Assembly (NCBI RefSeq): GCF_000285515.1
Contig: NZ_HE610958.1
Location: 433,394-497,393, forward strand
DNA: 64,000 nt
From: Paenibacillus senegalensis JC66
GTDB lineage: Bacteria > Bacillota > Bacilli > Paenibacillales > NBRC-103111
Direction of reading: 5' to 3'
Numbering within the stretch: position 1 is the first letter of the stretch; each line of letters starts with the position of its first letter. Below are positions 1 through 8,384 of the stretch, one piece after another. The notes beneath the pieces were generated by a model, which saw only the letters and a list, made by a program, of their open reading frames with translations, had not been told where the DNA came from and made no database searches. The translations under genes and the position numbers were made by a program.

Positions 1-185
1 GTCTCCGCCGCTTGGAGAAGCAGCAGATGATTGAATCGTATTGGGGTGAGGAAACACAGGGCGGCCGCCGCAAGTACTACCGGATTACCGGCATGGGCAG
101 GGCTTTATATAAACGGAATTACGATTCCTGGCAAGCGGCCAGGCAATTGATTGATCGCTTGATTGAATCTGATGTAAAGGAGTAA
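1..185 (+). CDS. PadR-family transcriptional regulator, C-terminal part
   Basis: The gene enters from the left edge, so only about the last 60 codons are visible. The translated end contains the wing of a PadR winged helix: a GGRRKYYRITGMGR stretch followed by an amphipathic helix ending at the stop codon at 183-185. PadR proteins are small DNA-binding repressors. They are often co-transcribed with membrane proteins that carry a permease prefix domain, which is what follows here only 6 nt downstream. The N-terminal helix-turn-helix lies outside the window. A role in controlling the downstream membrane genes is inference from position. Confidence 0.85.
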   Translation, partial: LRRLEKQQMIESYWGEETQGGRRKYYRITGMGRALYKRNYDSWQAARQLIDRLIESDVKE

Positions 186-191
186 CTGGTA

Positions 192-881
192 ATGAAAGAA
201 CTGCAGGATCATGTTGAGCATTTGTTTGCCAAGCAGCGGCGAACGGCGGAAACCGAGGAATTAAAGCAGGAAATTCTGAGCAATTTGGAGGAGAAGGTCG
301 CGGACTACCAGCTCGAAGGAATGTCGTATGAAGAATCGATTGCCAAGGCGAAACGCTCTATTACGTCACTGGACTTTTTAATGGAAGAGGATAGTGCCAT
401 ATATATTTATCGTTACCGCCTGGAATGGATGCAGACTTTGCTTATTTATTTACTCATCATCTGGATTTTTACTCTTCCCATGACGCTTATTCAACCGGGC
501 TTTTGGCTGTCTGTACTGGTTCCCGTTGCTATTGGAGCAAGTTTACTAGCCTACGCTTTTCTTAGTTACCGATACAAACAAGAAGGCCGGCTTGACCAGC
601 TTGCTGCGATTGATATCCAGCAACGCCGCCAAGCCAGTCGGATAGCGTGGACGATCTGGGGTCTGTTTGTAATCATAATGCTCCTGTTTGTAACGGCTAT
701 GAACTTTGGCAGTCAGATCTGGTTTGGACGCGCCATCCAGGTGAATGGCCCGTATCAATTTGCTTTGCTGCTGATTGACTATGTTAAGCCTCTGACATCG
801 ATAGTTATCCCCTTAATGTTCCATCAGTCAGCACGACTTCCACACAAATATGAGGTGAACCGCTATGCAAATGAAGAATAA
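192..881 (+). CDS. Permease prefix domain-type membrane protein
   Basis: 229 aa. The first 75 residues are charged and helical (MKELQDHVEHLFAKQ...), with the pattern of the permease prefix domain / DUF1700-like leader that accompanies PadR regulators. Four hydrophobic segments follow, at about residues 80-100, 105-125, 150-170 and 185-205. The start is supported by AAGGAG about 9 nt upstream of the ATG. It sits 6 nt after the padR stop and overlaps the next gene by 17 nt, so the three are one operon. The function is unknown; a sensor or partner for the PadR regulator is a guess from context. Confidence 0.75.
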   Translation: MKELQDHVEHLFAKQRRTAETEELKQEILSNLEEKVADYQLEGMSYEESIAKAKRSITSLDFLMEEDSAIYIYRYRLEWMQTLLIYLLIIWIFTLPMTLIQPGFWLSVLVPVAIGASLLAYAFLSYRYKQEGRLDQLAAIDIQQRRQASRIAWTIWGLFVIIMLLFVTAMNFGSQIWFGRAIQVNGPYQFALLLIDYVKPLTSIVIPLMFHQSARLPHKYEVNRYANEE

Positions 882-1476
882 ATGGATCATTGCTCTGCTT
901 GTCACAGGCCTTATCCTGTTCCTGACTATACAAGGGGCAGTAAAGCCCTATTTAAATAAACAGGAGCTCGTTTACGAAGAACAGCAGCAAAGCCCGCTCA
1001 CTCACGACTTTTCCAAGCTGCTTGCTTTTCAGCACCCCTACATGGGCAATGCCAGCAATCTGTCCAATCTCAATAATCGGCTTCCCCTTTTCCGGGATTT
1101 AAGCTTTACCTTTCAGCTGTATCCAGACGACCTGCATGCTCAATTGATCTTTACAGAGCCCGCTGCTTTTCTGGACTCTTCTTCAAGGGGCCAAGCTTTT
1201 ATGTATAATGTGACAGCGAATTTTGTACTGATCGATAATCTGCAAAGGCTGACCTTGCAGTTTCCCGATCAGGAATATACTTTTGTGAGGGACAAAGTGG
1301 CAGAATGGTATGGAGAAGCGGACCTCAGCACGCTCCGGGATGAAGATCTTTGGGATAACAGAGTTCGCAACGGGCTGCATAATGCTGACGTGGTTGAACA
1401 TTTTATGGAGCAAACGGCTGTCATTCAGACTAAGAGTGCCTTGGCCCCCTCCACTCTATCCGCCTCTCTCTATTAG
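865..1476 (+). CDS. DUF4825-like membrane-anchored protein
   Basis: 203 aa. One N-terminal membrane anchor (residues 7-25, IIALLVTGLILFLTI) is followed by an extracytoplasmic domain. The stretch HPYMGNASNLSNLNNRLP at about residues 57-74 resembles the DUF4825 signature. The ATG at 865 follows GAGGTG with a 7-nt spacer and lies inside the end of the previous gene, which indicates translational coupling. An alternative ATG two codons later (871) is possible. No catalytic motif is visible. Last gene of the padR operon, ahead of a terminator hairpin. Confidence 0.65.
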   Translation: MQMKNKWIIALLVTGLILFLTIQGAVKPYLNKQELVYEEQQQSPLTHDFSKLLAFQHPYMGNASNLSNLNNRLPLFRDLSFTFQLYPDDLHAQLIFTEPAAFLDSSSRGQAFMYNVTANFVLIDNLQRLTLQFPDQEYTFVRDKVAEWYGEADLSTLRDEDLWDNRVRNGLHNADVVEHFMEQTAVIQTKSALAPSTLSASLY

Positions 1477-1641
1477 CACTACCCGTCTTTTTGAACGAGC
1501 GCTCTTTAGACGAGCAGACGAGTAGACAAGCAGACGAGACGAGCACCCTTAGGCCTTGCCGTTTACAGCGAGTCTCCAAGCATGAAATATGGCAGCTCAA
1601 CCCATTATTAAGATTTTTTAATTGTAGTGCATCTGAATTTC

Positions 1642-1692
1642 AAAAAAAACCAAGCCGCTCACCCAAAGTCAGGCAAGTGAGGCTTGGTTTTC
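1642..1692. terminator. Bidirectional intrinsic terminator
   Basis: The arms AAAACCAAGCC plus CTCAC and GTGAG plus GCTTGGTTTT form a long stem with a loop of about 14 nt, flanked by A and T runs on both sides. It lies between the convergent padR operon (+) and the ABC operon (-), so it can serve both. Confidence 0.85.
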
Positions 1693-1704
1693 TATTCTTG
1701 TTGA

Positions 1705-2499
1705 TCAGCCCAGCACGACCCGGTCATCCGCCAGTTTCGTGCCACGAATTCTTTCGAACTCCTCCAGCAGCCGCTGTACGGTCAAGCCGCTCTTTTCCTC
1801 CGGCGGGATATCTAGAATGATTTTCCCCTTGTCCATCATAATCAGGCGATTGCCCAATTCAATGGCCTGTTCCATGTTGTGGGTGACCATTAACGTCGTT
1901 AATTTAGACTGTTCTACAATTTCTTTCGTTAAGCGGGTTAACAATGCAGCACGTGAAGGATCCAGCGCCGCTGTATGCTCGTCCAGCAAAAGAATCTGCG
2001 GATTCGTAAAAGTCGACATCAGCAAGCTAAGCGCTTGGCGCTCACCGCCGGATAACAAGCCAACCTTGGCCTGCAGCCGATTCTCCAGGCCGATTCCCAG
2101 ACGGCTCAGCTGCTCCTTGAAGAAGGCCCGCTTTTTGCTGTTTACCCCCATGCCCAGTCCTCTTCGCTTATTTCGGGCATAAGCCATCGCCAAATTCTCC
2201 TGAATCGTCATTCGGGGGGCAGTACCCGCCATCGGGTCCTGAAACACCCGGCCGATCCATTGGCTCCGCTTATATTCGGGAATGGAATGGACAGGCTTGT
2301 CCTCGATAAAAATCTCCCCTTTATCCGGGAGCAGAGCTCCAGAGATCATATTCATCATCGTCGACTTCCCCGCCCCGTTACTGCCAATAACGGTAACAAA
2401 ATCACCCGGCTTAAGATGCAGCTGAATATCCGACAAAGCAATCTTCTCATCCGGAGTTCCGGGGTTAAATAATTTGGACACGCTCTGCAGCTTTAGCAT
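1705..2499 (-). CDS. ABC transporter ATP-binding protein (TrpZ-like)
   Basis: 264 aa cytoplasmic ATPase. Walker A GSNGAGKST lies at residues 39-47, the ABC signature LLSGGERQA in the middle, and Walker B LLLDEHTAALD after it, with the H-loop THNMEQA near the C-terminus. The ATG at 2499 is preferred over upstream in-frame starts because it follows GGGGGAGGT and lies 1 nt after the stop of the permease gene. With the permease and lipoprotein upstream it forms a complete uptake system of the type whose streptococcal relatives (TrpXYZ) are linked to aromatic amino acid uptake. The substrate here is not proven. Confidence 0.9.
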   Translation of the reverse strand: MLKLQSVSKLFNPGTPDEKIALSDIQLHLKPGDFVTVIGSNGAGKSTMMNMISGALLPDKGEIFIEDKPVHSIPEYKRSQWIGRVFQDPMAGTAPRMTIQENLAMAYARNKRRGLGMGVNSKKRAFFKEQLSRLGIGLENRLQAKVGLLSGGERQALSLLMSTFTNPQILLLDEHTAALDPSRAALLTRLTKEIVEQSKLTTLMVTHNMEQAIELGNRLIMMDKGKIILDIPPEEKSGLTVQRLLEEFERIRGTKLADDRVVLG

Positions 2500-2500
2500 A

Positions 2501-3403
2501 TTAACGAGCACCTCCCCCGGTCCCTTGCAGCAGCTGCTCCGCACGTTTTTTGGCAACAGCTTTCTGGTGAAGGGATTTGCGAACCATAGGCACCACGAGG
2601 GCAATAATGACGATCACAGCAGTAATTAGCTTCATATCGGTTGCGTTTAACCATTCGACCCGCAGGGCCAAAGCGTAAACCAATCGGTATACGATCGCTC
2701 CAAGAATGACGGAGATCGTCGTTACAAACACAGAACGCGAGCCAAAAATCGTCTCCCCGATAATAACCGAGGCGAGGCCGATGACGATCATGCCAATTCC
2801 CATGGATATATCAGCAAATGAGTTATACTGTACAATCAAGCTTCCGGAAAGCGCCACCAGTCCGTTGGACAGCGCTACTCCGACAATGACAGTCGTATGA
2901 GTATTCACCCCAAAGCTGCGAATCATTTTCGAATTATCCCCGGTCGCCCGCAGCGCAAGACCAAAATCGGTATATAAAAACCAATCCATTAAAAGCTTAA
3001 TAAGGATAATCGCAATCGGCATCAGGAGGAGCAGAGGAAGACCGGTAAATACTGTTTGCTCCCCGTAAATGGAAATATTGGGCTTGCCCATAATTCGCAG
3101 ATTAATAGAATAAAGGGCTATCATCATCAAAATGCCGGAAAGCAAACCGTTGATTCTGGCCTTTGTATTGAGCAATCCTGTACAGGCTCCTGCAGCTAAT
3201 CCGCCTGCGAAAGCTGCCGCCGTAGCCACAATCGGCGAGTAGCCTGAAGCGATCATTAGCGCGGCAATAGCCCCGCCAGTAGTAAAACTCCCGTCTACTG
3301 TCAAATCAGGGAAGTCCAGGATGCGAAATGTAATATATACTCCTAATGCCATTAAGGCATAGAGCAGCCCCGATTCAACAGCGCCGAGCATGGCAACTCC
3401 CAT
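2501..3403 (-). CDS. ABC transporter permease (TrpY-like)
   Basis: 300 aa with about eight hydrophobic segments. The N-terminal motif TFRILDFPDLTVDGSFTTGG is typical of BPD_transp_2-type permeases that pair with the ABC_sub_bind lipoproteins. The C-terminus is basic (KSLHQKAVAKKRAEQ). The start is taken as the ATG at 3403 after GGGGG; a TTG one codon upstream and an ATG at 3391 with GGGAG are alternatives. It is separated from the lipoprotein gene by 127 nt that hold a GC-rich hairpin, and abuts the ATPase gene. Confidence 0.88.
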   Translation of the reverse strand: MGVAMLGAVESGLLYALMALGVYITFRILDFPDLTVDGSFTTGGAIAALMIASGYSPIVATAAAFAGGLAAGACTGLLNTKARINGLLSGILMMIALYSINLRIMGKPNISIYGEQTVFTGLPLLLLMPIAIILIKLLMDWFLYTDFGLALRATGDNSKMIRSFGVNTHTTVIVGVALSNGLVALSGSLIVQYNSFADISMGIGMIVIGLASVIIGETIFGSRSVFVTTISVILGAIVYRLVYALALRVEWLNATDMKLITAVIVIIALVVPMVRKSLHQKAVAKKRAEQLLQGTGGGAR

Positions 3404-3430
3404 CAATGCAACCCCCAGTCAAAACGTAAT

Positions 3431-3463
3431 CGGGAGCGGTCTGAATGCTGTAAGCCGCTCCCT
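3431..3463 (-). promoter_or_regulatory. Intercistronic hairpin between binding-protein and permease genes
   Basis: GGGAGCGG and CCGCTCCC are separated by 15 nt and are not followed by a U run on the minus strand. Hairpins placed after the binding-protein gene often stabilise its mRNA and reduce read-through. That role is inferred here from position and structure only. Confidence 0.55.
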
Positions 3464-3530
3464 CGACCATGTATCATTATGTGATCAAACTACTTCAATC
3501 CGGCAGACCCGGTTCGCTCCAATCGACAGA

Positions 3531-4589
3531 TTAGTTATCGTTCAGAAGATTTTCCGCATTCGTGACTTTTGCACGAATCGAGTCGGTGACTTCGATGCCT
3601 TGTTTTGCAGCGGCTTCAACATTGAAAATCAAATCCAATTGATCAGGCACGGTAACAGCCAAATCACCAGGGTTTGCTCCGTTCAATATCTCAGCCGCCG
3701 TCTCACCAGCCTGATAGCCGTGATCGTAATAGCTGAAGCCAAAAGCAGCTACAGCTCCACCCTCCACAGTATCTCTGTCACTGGAGAACAGAGGGATATT
3801 GTTAGCTTCGGAAACTTGCAAGATAGAGTCCAGGGCGCTCACTACCGTGTTATCAAGAGCAACAAAGAAAGCATCTGCGCGGCCGACCAACGATTCTGCG
3901 GCTTGTCTTACCTCCGAGGTATTGGTTACCGCAGCCCGGGTCAAAGTTATGCCGTGCTCAGCCAGCACCTCTTCAGCTCGCTTAACGATAATGGTGGCAT
4001 TTACTTCCCCTTCATTGACAATGGCCCCAACCGTTTGGATATGCGGCAGCTCTTCCGCAATAAATTCCATCAGTTTCACGGTCGATTCCGGATTATAATC
4101 AGCCGCCCCTGTAACATTGCCGCCTGGCTTCTCCATATCTTGTACCAATTTTGCATCCAGAGGATCGGTCACTGCAGCGAACATAGCCGGACTGTTTTGA
4201 ACCTGCTGGACAACTGCCTGGGCGGAAGGCGTGGCAATCGCCAACACCAGATCTTTATTGTCACTGGCAAACTTCTGGGCGATAGTCATCGCATTATTCT
4301 GGTCATTCTGAGCATTCTGATAATCAACTTTCAAATTGTCTCCTTCAACAAAACCGTTATCTGCCAGAGCGGCAAGAAAGCCTTCACGAGTAGCATCAAG
4401 CGAAGGGTGCTCGACAATTTGGGTAATGCCAATTTCGTATACTTGTCCGGTTTCCCCTTCATTGGGCGCAGAAGAAGGAGTAGGAGATGGTGACGATGCC
4501 GAACCTCCTCCGCTGCCGCCGCCGCATGCACTTAAAACTAATAGCGGCACGGCGAGAATAAAAGTAGAAAGCTTATTCCATTTTCTCAT
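3531..4589 (-). CDS. ABC transporter substrate-binding lipoprotein (ABC_sub_bind family)
   Basis: 352 aa. A signal peptide with lipobox LSAC places the lipidated Cys at residue 22, followed by a Gly/Ser/Pro-rich linker and the binding domain (IGITQIVEHPSLDATREGF...). The motif order (TQIVEHPSLD, IATPSAQAV, VTDPLDAKLV, VTGAADY, SSDRDTVEGGAVAAFGFSYYDHGYQAG) is that of the ABC_sub_bind / TrpX-type family. The ATG at 4589 follows GGGGAGGT; an upstream in-frame start at 4643 lacks a ribosome binding site. First gene of the operon. I see no T-box leader, unlike the streptococcal trpXYZ operons, because the visible promoter leaves only about 27 nt of leader. Confidence 0.9.
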   Translation of the reverse strand: MRKWNKLSTFILAVPLLVLSACGGGSGGGSASSPSPTPSSAPNEGETGQVYEIGITQIVEHPSLDATREGFLAALADNGFVEGDNLKVDYQNAQNDQNNAMTIAQKFASDNKDLVLAIATPSAQAVVQQVQNSPAMFAAVTDPLDAKLVQDMEKPGGNVTGAADYNPESTVKLMEFIAEELPHIQTVGAIVNEGEVNATIIVKRAEEVLAEHGITLTRAAVTNTSEVRQAAESLVGRADAFFVALDNTVVSALDSILQVSEANNIPLFSSDRDTVEGGAVAAFGFSYYDHGYQAGETAAEILNGANPGDLAVTVPDQLDLIFNVEAAAKQGIEVTDSIRAKVTNAENLLNDN

Positions 4590-4622
4590 TTGTAAAATGA
4601 CCTCCCCAGTAATGATAAAATT

Positions 4623-4631
4623 ATTATAACA
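4623..4631 (-). promoter_or_regulatory. Extended -10 promoter of the ABC operon
   Basis: Read on the minus strand the sequence is TGTTATAAT, a perfect TATAAT with an upstream TGn, about 34 nt before the lipoprotein start codon. No good -35 box is visible, as expected for an extended -10 promoter. Confidence 0.6.
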
Positions 4632-4948
4632 GTATTTTGACATGAACCCCTAAAAATTTCCAAGCTAACAAGACATAGTTCAGAACCCATTCTTATTTTA
4701 TTTTGTCACCACTTACAATACAAACATCTTATTATGGTTGAACCTCACCGTCAATGACAGAATTTGCAAAGAGCTGTCCGTTTATTTATTCATGTTCTCT
4801 CCAATCGGCCCTACTATTTCGCTACATTGCATTCCCGGGAGAAGGGTTGCACGAACGGCGTTTGAATGCATGTCAGAAGAAGAATCAGGCGTGATGTCCC
4901 AGTATGAGGGGATCAGCACACCTAACCGCAGTTTACAATAAGAGCCTG
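4632..4948. other. Intergenic region without recognised genes
   Basis: About 320 bp between the ABC operon promoter and the end of the small acidic protein gene. Short ORFs on both strands lack ribosome binding sites and family resemblance. I saw no terminator for the gene ending at 4949. Confidence 0.5.
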
Positions 4949-5386
4949 TTATCCGTCTGCTTCCTCCCACTCCAAATTTCCTTTTACTCTTACAAGCGTT
5001 CCAACTTCTAATTCCAACGATTGCTCAAGCTCCACCCGAACCGAGTCGCCCAAGGGACCAAAATCTCCGATGAATTCATCGTCATCTAGTCGCTCCGTCA
5101 CTCTGCCAACCGCTTCAATATGCGAGGAGGCTTCCAACTCCTGCTTGAACCCAATTTGAGCATCCGAATGAACAGGTTCACAGCTCAGTACTAGCTGAAT
5201 ACTAAATCGGCCTTCGACACGGCAGCCGGATCTTAGGGCTTGCGGCTCCTCACCCGGCTCCAAATATTCGTCATGCTGAATAAAATGGCACCAGACCGCA
5301 GGCAATTCGTCCTCTCTTTTGAATTTGGCCACCCGTTCGTAACCATCACCCTGAATTTGCTCAATCACCATCGACTCTATTCCCAT
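4949..5386 (-). CDS. Small acidic protein, candidate immunity partner of the PrsW-toxin protein
   Basis: 145 aa, strongly acidic (runs such as RLDDDEFIGDFGPLGDSVRVELEQ), no signal peptide and no membrane segment, so cytoplasmic. The C-terminal half alternates short beta-like strands (HIEAVGRVTERL, VRVELEQSLELEVGTLVRVKGNLEW) in a way that could be a small barrel, but I do not recognise the family. The ATG at 5386 has GGAGGG 7 nt upstream; an ATG five codons earlier has none. It lies 161 nt downstream of the PrsW-fusion gene on the same strand. A small acidic ORF directly 3' of a toxin-bearing gene is the usual place for an immunity protein, but that role is inference. Confidence 0.6.
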   Translation of the reverse strand: MGIESMVIEQIQGDGYERVAKFKREDELPAVWCHFIQHDEYLEPGEEPQALRSGCRVEGRFSIQLVLSCEPVHSDAQIGFKQELEASSHIEAVGRVTERLDDDEFIGDFGPLGDSVRVELEQSLELEVGTLVRVKGNLEWEEADG

Positions 5387-5547
5387 CCCTTGTCCCTCCA
5401 TGGCTTTTTAACTGGTTATTTCCTTGGAAAATATCATTGCGTATAAACGGTCAAAGCGGTAAAAATCCGCGTGGTTCGTATTATGGAGTGCCTTGTTTCC
5501 ATAGCTTTTAATAACATGACGGATGTCATCTTAAGGGCAGCACTCAT

Positions 5548-7590
5548 CTATTGCAGCTTGTTAAAAGATCGCGGATCACTCGGCATCATCGATTGCAGCT
5601 TGCCGTCCTTCAGGATGACCACTACCCCTTTTTTCGCTTTTTGTGCTCCTTCAATGAAATAGATGTCCTTACCATTCACATGGCGGTGGACGCCCTGCTG
5701 AACTACCCTCTCTGCCTGACTCGTAAAGTTCTCGAAGCCTCTGACAGAGAGATCAAAGTCGGAAGGATCGACACCAAGCCGCTGCGCCAGGGAAGGAACT
5801 CGCTCCGGGTATTTGTCCCAGTAATCGGCATAATGCTTGATGCCTTGGTTAGTGCCATCCGATAGCGTCCCCCACTTGTCGCTCGAAGGGCTCTCGGCCA
5901 TGCCCCGGCGCATCTCCTGATCGGCGCTGCGTCCGCTCCCGCCGCTGCCTTCGCCTCCGTCGCCTCCGCGTCCGCTGCCGCCGCCTTCGCCTCCGCGTCC
6001 ACTGCCGCCGCTGCCTGCTCCGCCACGGCCGGCTCCACCGCCGCCGAGGCTAGCAGACGGTGCTCTGCTGCCGCCAAACAGCCTTCCCAGAGGGATGCGG
6101 CTTAACAGCATCTCCGTCCCTAACGCCACCGCAGTAGACGGAGTAAGGAGACGCTTCGGATCACGAATGGAAGCGGCTATCTCGTGCCCGCTGCCGGCCA
6201 CTCCGGATAAGGTCATGCCTATTCCGACTGCTGGCCAGAAAGAGACAAAGAGCATGGATAGAGCGATCGCACCCAAAATAATAGCGCCTTGCTCATACCA
6301 TTCCAGGCGGTCCCACCAGCTTTGCAGCCGATCGAATTGACAAGCGAGACAGGACTCTTTCTCAGAGAGAACTGCAGAATCCAGGACGAGGCCAGCGGCT
6401 GCAACGACAAACACACCTAGCAAAAGGGCAAGCGCAAGCGCCTTCCCGTATTTCTGAAGAGCCTGCCTGATGTCCGGCAATCGCTCCTGCGCTTCTTCTT
6501 TTCCGTACAAGTGGATGAAAGCTTCGTCCCGCCGAACCCGAAAGAAATGCATATAGCTATGGAAACTGGCCCTGTCGACAAAAGCTGATTTTACCATAAT
6601 CCATACTTCCGTTGTCGGCAAGATCCAGCGCTCCCCTTTCAACATAGGGAGGCGATCCCGCACCTTGTTCAACTGGATATAATCGTGAGTCGTAGCCATT
6701 ATTAAAAAAGCAAGCAGCACCGGTTCCACCGCGTAACCGCTGCCGAACATATCGTGCAGCTTGCCGACCCAATCAGGAAGCGAGTACTGTCCGTTCCAAT
6801 CGGCATGGCCAATAATCGACCAAACTAACAGAAAGCCTGGAAGTATAACTATGTAAGCTTTGTAATGCTTGTAAAGACGTATCGCTATACCTATACCGAT
6901 TGCCGTTAAAGCGGCATGAAGAGCATGCCCCGGCATCATCCGGTCCGGTAACCAGCTTTCCTCGAAATATCCGGGGAACAGATCGAAAAGCTCCCAATGA
7001 ATCGACTGCCCCCCCAGCAGCGTAGTTCCATAGGGAAACCAGCCGCTGATCCAGCGACGTGCCGTTTCTTCGACAAACTGAAAGCCAGCCCCTGACGCAA
7101 AGCCGATCAAACCGTAATCGATCAAGCTTAAAGACCTTGCCCGGCGCGAGAAGAAAAGATATACCAATAGGGGCAGTACCTTGTAAATTTCCTCAACAAT
7201 CGGAGTGACAACAGCCTGACTCCAGGTGTCGCTCGTCCTTCCTCCAAATATTCCGTGTGTTACATTCAAGGTCAAGGCCGTAATAAAGGATACAAGATAA
7301 GCACCGATAAAGAAAAAGACTATGTAATGCTTCCAGGAAAGCGTTTTGCTGCGGCACAACAGCCAGAATTGAATAATCAGATAAAATGACCACAAAAACT
7401 GAACCATCATTTCTCTGGAAGCTTCTACAAAAATCAGACTGAGAATCAGCACGATCAGCGACAGCCAGCTTAACACCGCCAGCCCCTTTTGCAGGATCGG
7501 ATAAGCCTCCAGCCATCCCTTCCCCTTGCGGTATAAAGCCTCCGCTCCGTCTCGCACCACAATCCGCAAACGATTGATTGTCGTTGTCAT
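5548..7590 (-). CDS. PrsW-family intramembrane protease fused to a toxin-like C-terminal domain
   Basis: 680 aa from the ATG at 7590, which follows AGGGAGGGG; an upstream TTG at 7617 is less likely. Residues 30-290 hold the PrsW domain: several membrane helices, EEIYK at 133-137, FQFVEE at 170-175 and the histidines of MMPGHALHAA at about 219-227. These correspond to the conserved Glu/His motifs of this protease family, which includes the B. subtilis anti-sigma protease PrsW. Further membrane segments lie at about 385-405 and 435-465, with a CLAC pair at 414-417. Residues 510-554 are almost only Gly, Ser, Arg and Glu. The last 110 residues form a soluble domain ending KKGVVVILKDGKLQSMMPSD, which looks like the C-terminal nuclease modules of secreted polymorphic toxins. 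Known PrsW proteins are about 220-400 aa, so this is a long fusion. Confidence 0.8.
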   Translation of the reverse strand: MTTTINRLRIVVRDGAEALYRKGKGWLEAYPILQKGLAVLSWLSLIVLILSLIFVEASREMMVQFLWSFYLIIQFWLLCRSKTLSWKHYIVFFFIGAYLVSFITALTLNVTHGIFGGRTSDTWSQAVVTPIVEEIYKVLPLLVYLFFSRRARSLSLIDYGLIGFASGAGFQFVEETARRWISGWFPYGTTLLGGQSIHWELFDLFPGYFEESWLPDRMMPGHALHAALTAIGIGIAIRLYKHYKAYIVILPGFLLVWSIIGHADWNGQYSLPDWVGKLHDMFGSGYAVEPVLLAFLIMATTHDYIQLNKVRDRLPMLKGERWILPTTEVWIMVKSAFVDRASFHSYMHFFRVRRDEAFIHLYGKEEAQERLPDIRQALQKYGKALALALLLGVFVVAAAGLVLDSAVLSEKESCLACQFDRLQSWWDRLEWYEQGAIILGAIALSMLFVSFWPAVGIGMTLSGVAGSGHEIAASIRDPKRLLTPSTAVALGTEMLLSRIPLGRLFGGSRAPSASLGGGGAGRGGAGSGGSGRGGEGGGSGRGGDGGEGSGGSGRSADQEMRRGMAESPSSDKWGTLSDGTNQGIKHYADYWDKYPERVPSLAQRLGVDPSDFDLSVRGFENFTSQAERVVQQGVHRHVNGKDIYFIEGAQKAKKGVVVILKDGKLQSMMPSDPRSFNKLQ

Positions 7591-7954
7591 TACAGCTATA
7601 GCCCCTCCCTTTTCCAATATGGCTTTGACGAAGAATAGAGTATGCTGGCTAAGTCAATTTCACTTCTTAAAAGCATTCGTAAAAACCAGCTGTTTTCAGG
7701 CACTTCCCGCTTGTTTGTTGCCAGGATCCCGCTTGAGAAGCTTATTTATTTATATATCTTTTGCTTACACTTCAAAGAAGACAATTTTCCACAACCTTTA
7801 ACCCAACTGCACCCGGGCGAAACAGGGGGAATGCGGTGCTTGGCACTTTGAAAAATTTGCAAACTAAAATTAATTGTCTGAAATCCAGCGAGAGAAAAAT
7901 GGCGATTCAAAGGCCTTAGAAGTAAAATAAAAAGCCCGGCCGCAATCAGGAGGG

Positions 7955-8272
7955 AAAGAAGTGGAGCTGACAGACGCTCGCTTGAAGCGCATGAAACTCC
8001 AGGCGGCATACAGATTACAGGGGGGAGCCAGACACGGACATCGAGTTGGCGGATCGCCTTGAATTTACTACGAAGCTTACTCCGGAAGCGGCCGCACGAG
8101 CGGTAAATGGACAACGCGGATTCCACATGCTTAACTTTCATGGTGTAACCCGCTGCTTCTACCAATTCAATAATTTCGCTTACGACAGAGAAAAGACCGA
8201 TTTATACTGAACAGCTATTGGATCTCCGCGAGAACGGCGAAGCTTCGGTGTTATTCCGGAATCAAGATTAGA
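7955..8272 (+). pseudogene. Possible frameshifted coding remnant
   Basis: A good ribosome binding site (AGGAGGGAAAGAA) precedes a GTG at about 7961, but the frame breaks within 35 codons. A second frame then gives a protein-like stretch (DTDIELADRLEFTTKLTPEA ... NNFAYDREKTDLY), and a third frame continues with YTEQLLDLRENGEASVLF to a stop near 8272. Three overlapping plausible segments in three frames suggest a decayed or mis-sequenced gene. The minus strand also has a weak ORF here, so the direction is not certain. Family not recognised. Confidence 0.3.
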
Positions 8273-8282
8273 GAAGCCCTTA

Positions 8283-8323
8283 AGCACTCGTTGTTGAAAA
8301 AGAACTTTTCGATAACGAGTGCT
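8283..8323. repeat. Long imperfect palindrome
   Basis: The left arm AGCACTCGTTGTTGAAAAAG matches the reverse complement of the right arm CTTTTCGATAACGAGTGCT with two substitutions and one indel. There is no U run on either side, so it is not a standard terminator. It lies 60 bp past the end of the frameshifted HAD gene. Confidence 0.6.
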
Positions 8324-8384
8324 CCTGTTCCAATGCCATCGACAGACCGGCAGATTTGACTAGAAGACCGCAAAAAAGATTGTT

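Noticed and set aside
3390-4493. 367-codon plus ORF antisense to the binding-protein gene
   Set aside because: Mirror frame of a well-supported lipoprotein gene; no start signal or family motif.
4590-4740. T-box leader for the TrpXYZ-like operon
   Set aside because: The visible promoter leaves only about 27 nt of leader, with no T-box sequence or antiterminator.
7746-8165. 139-codon minus ORF
   Set aside because: No ribosome binding site at its ATG; the plus strand shows better protein-like segments. Neither is certain.
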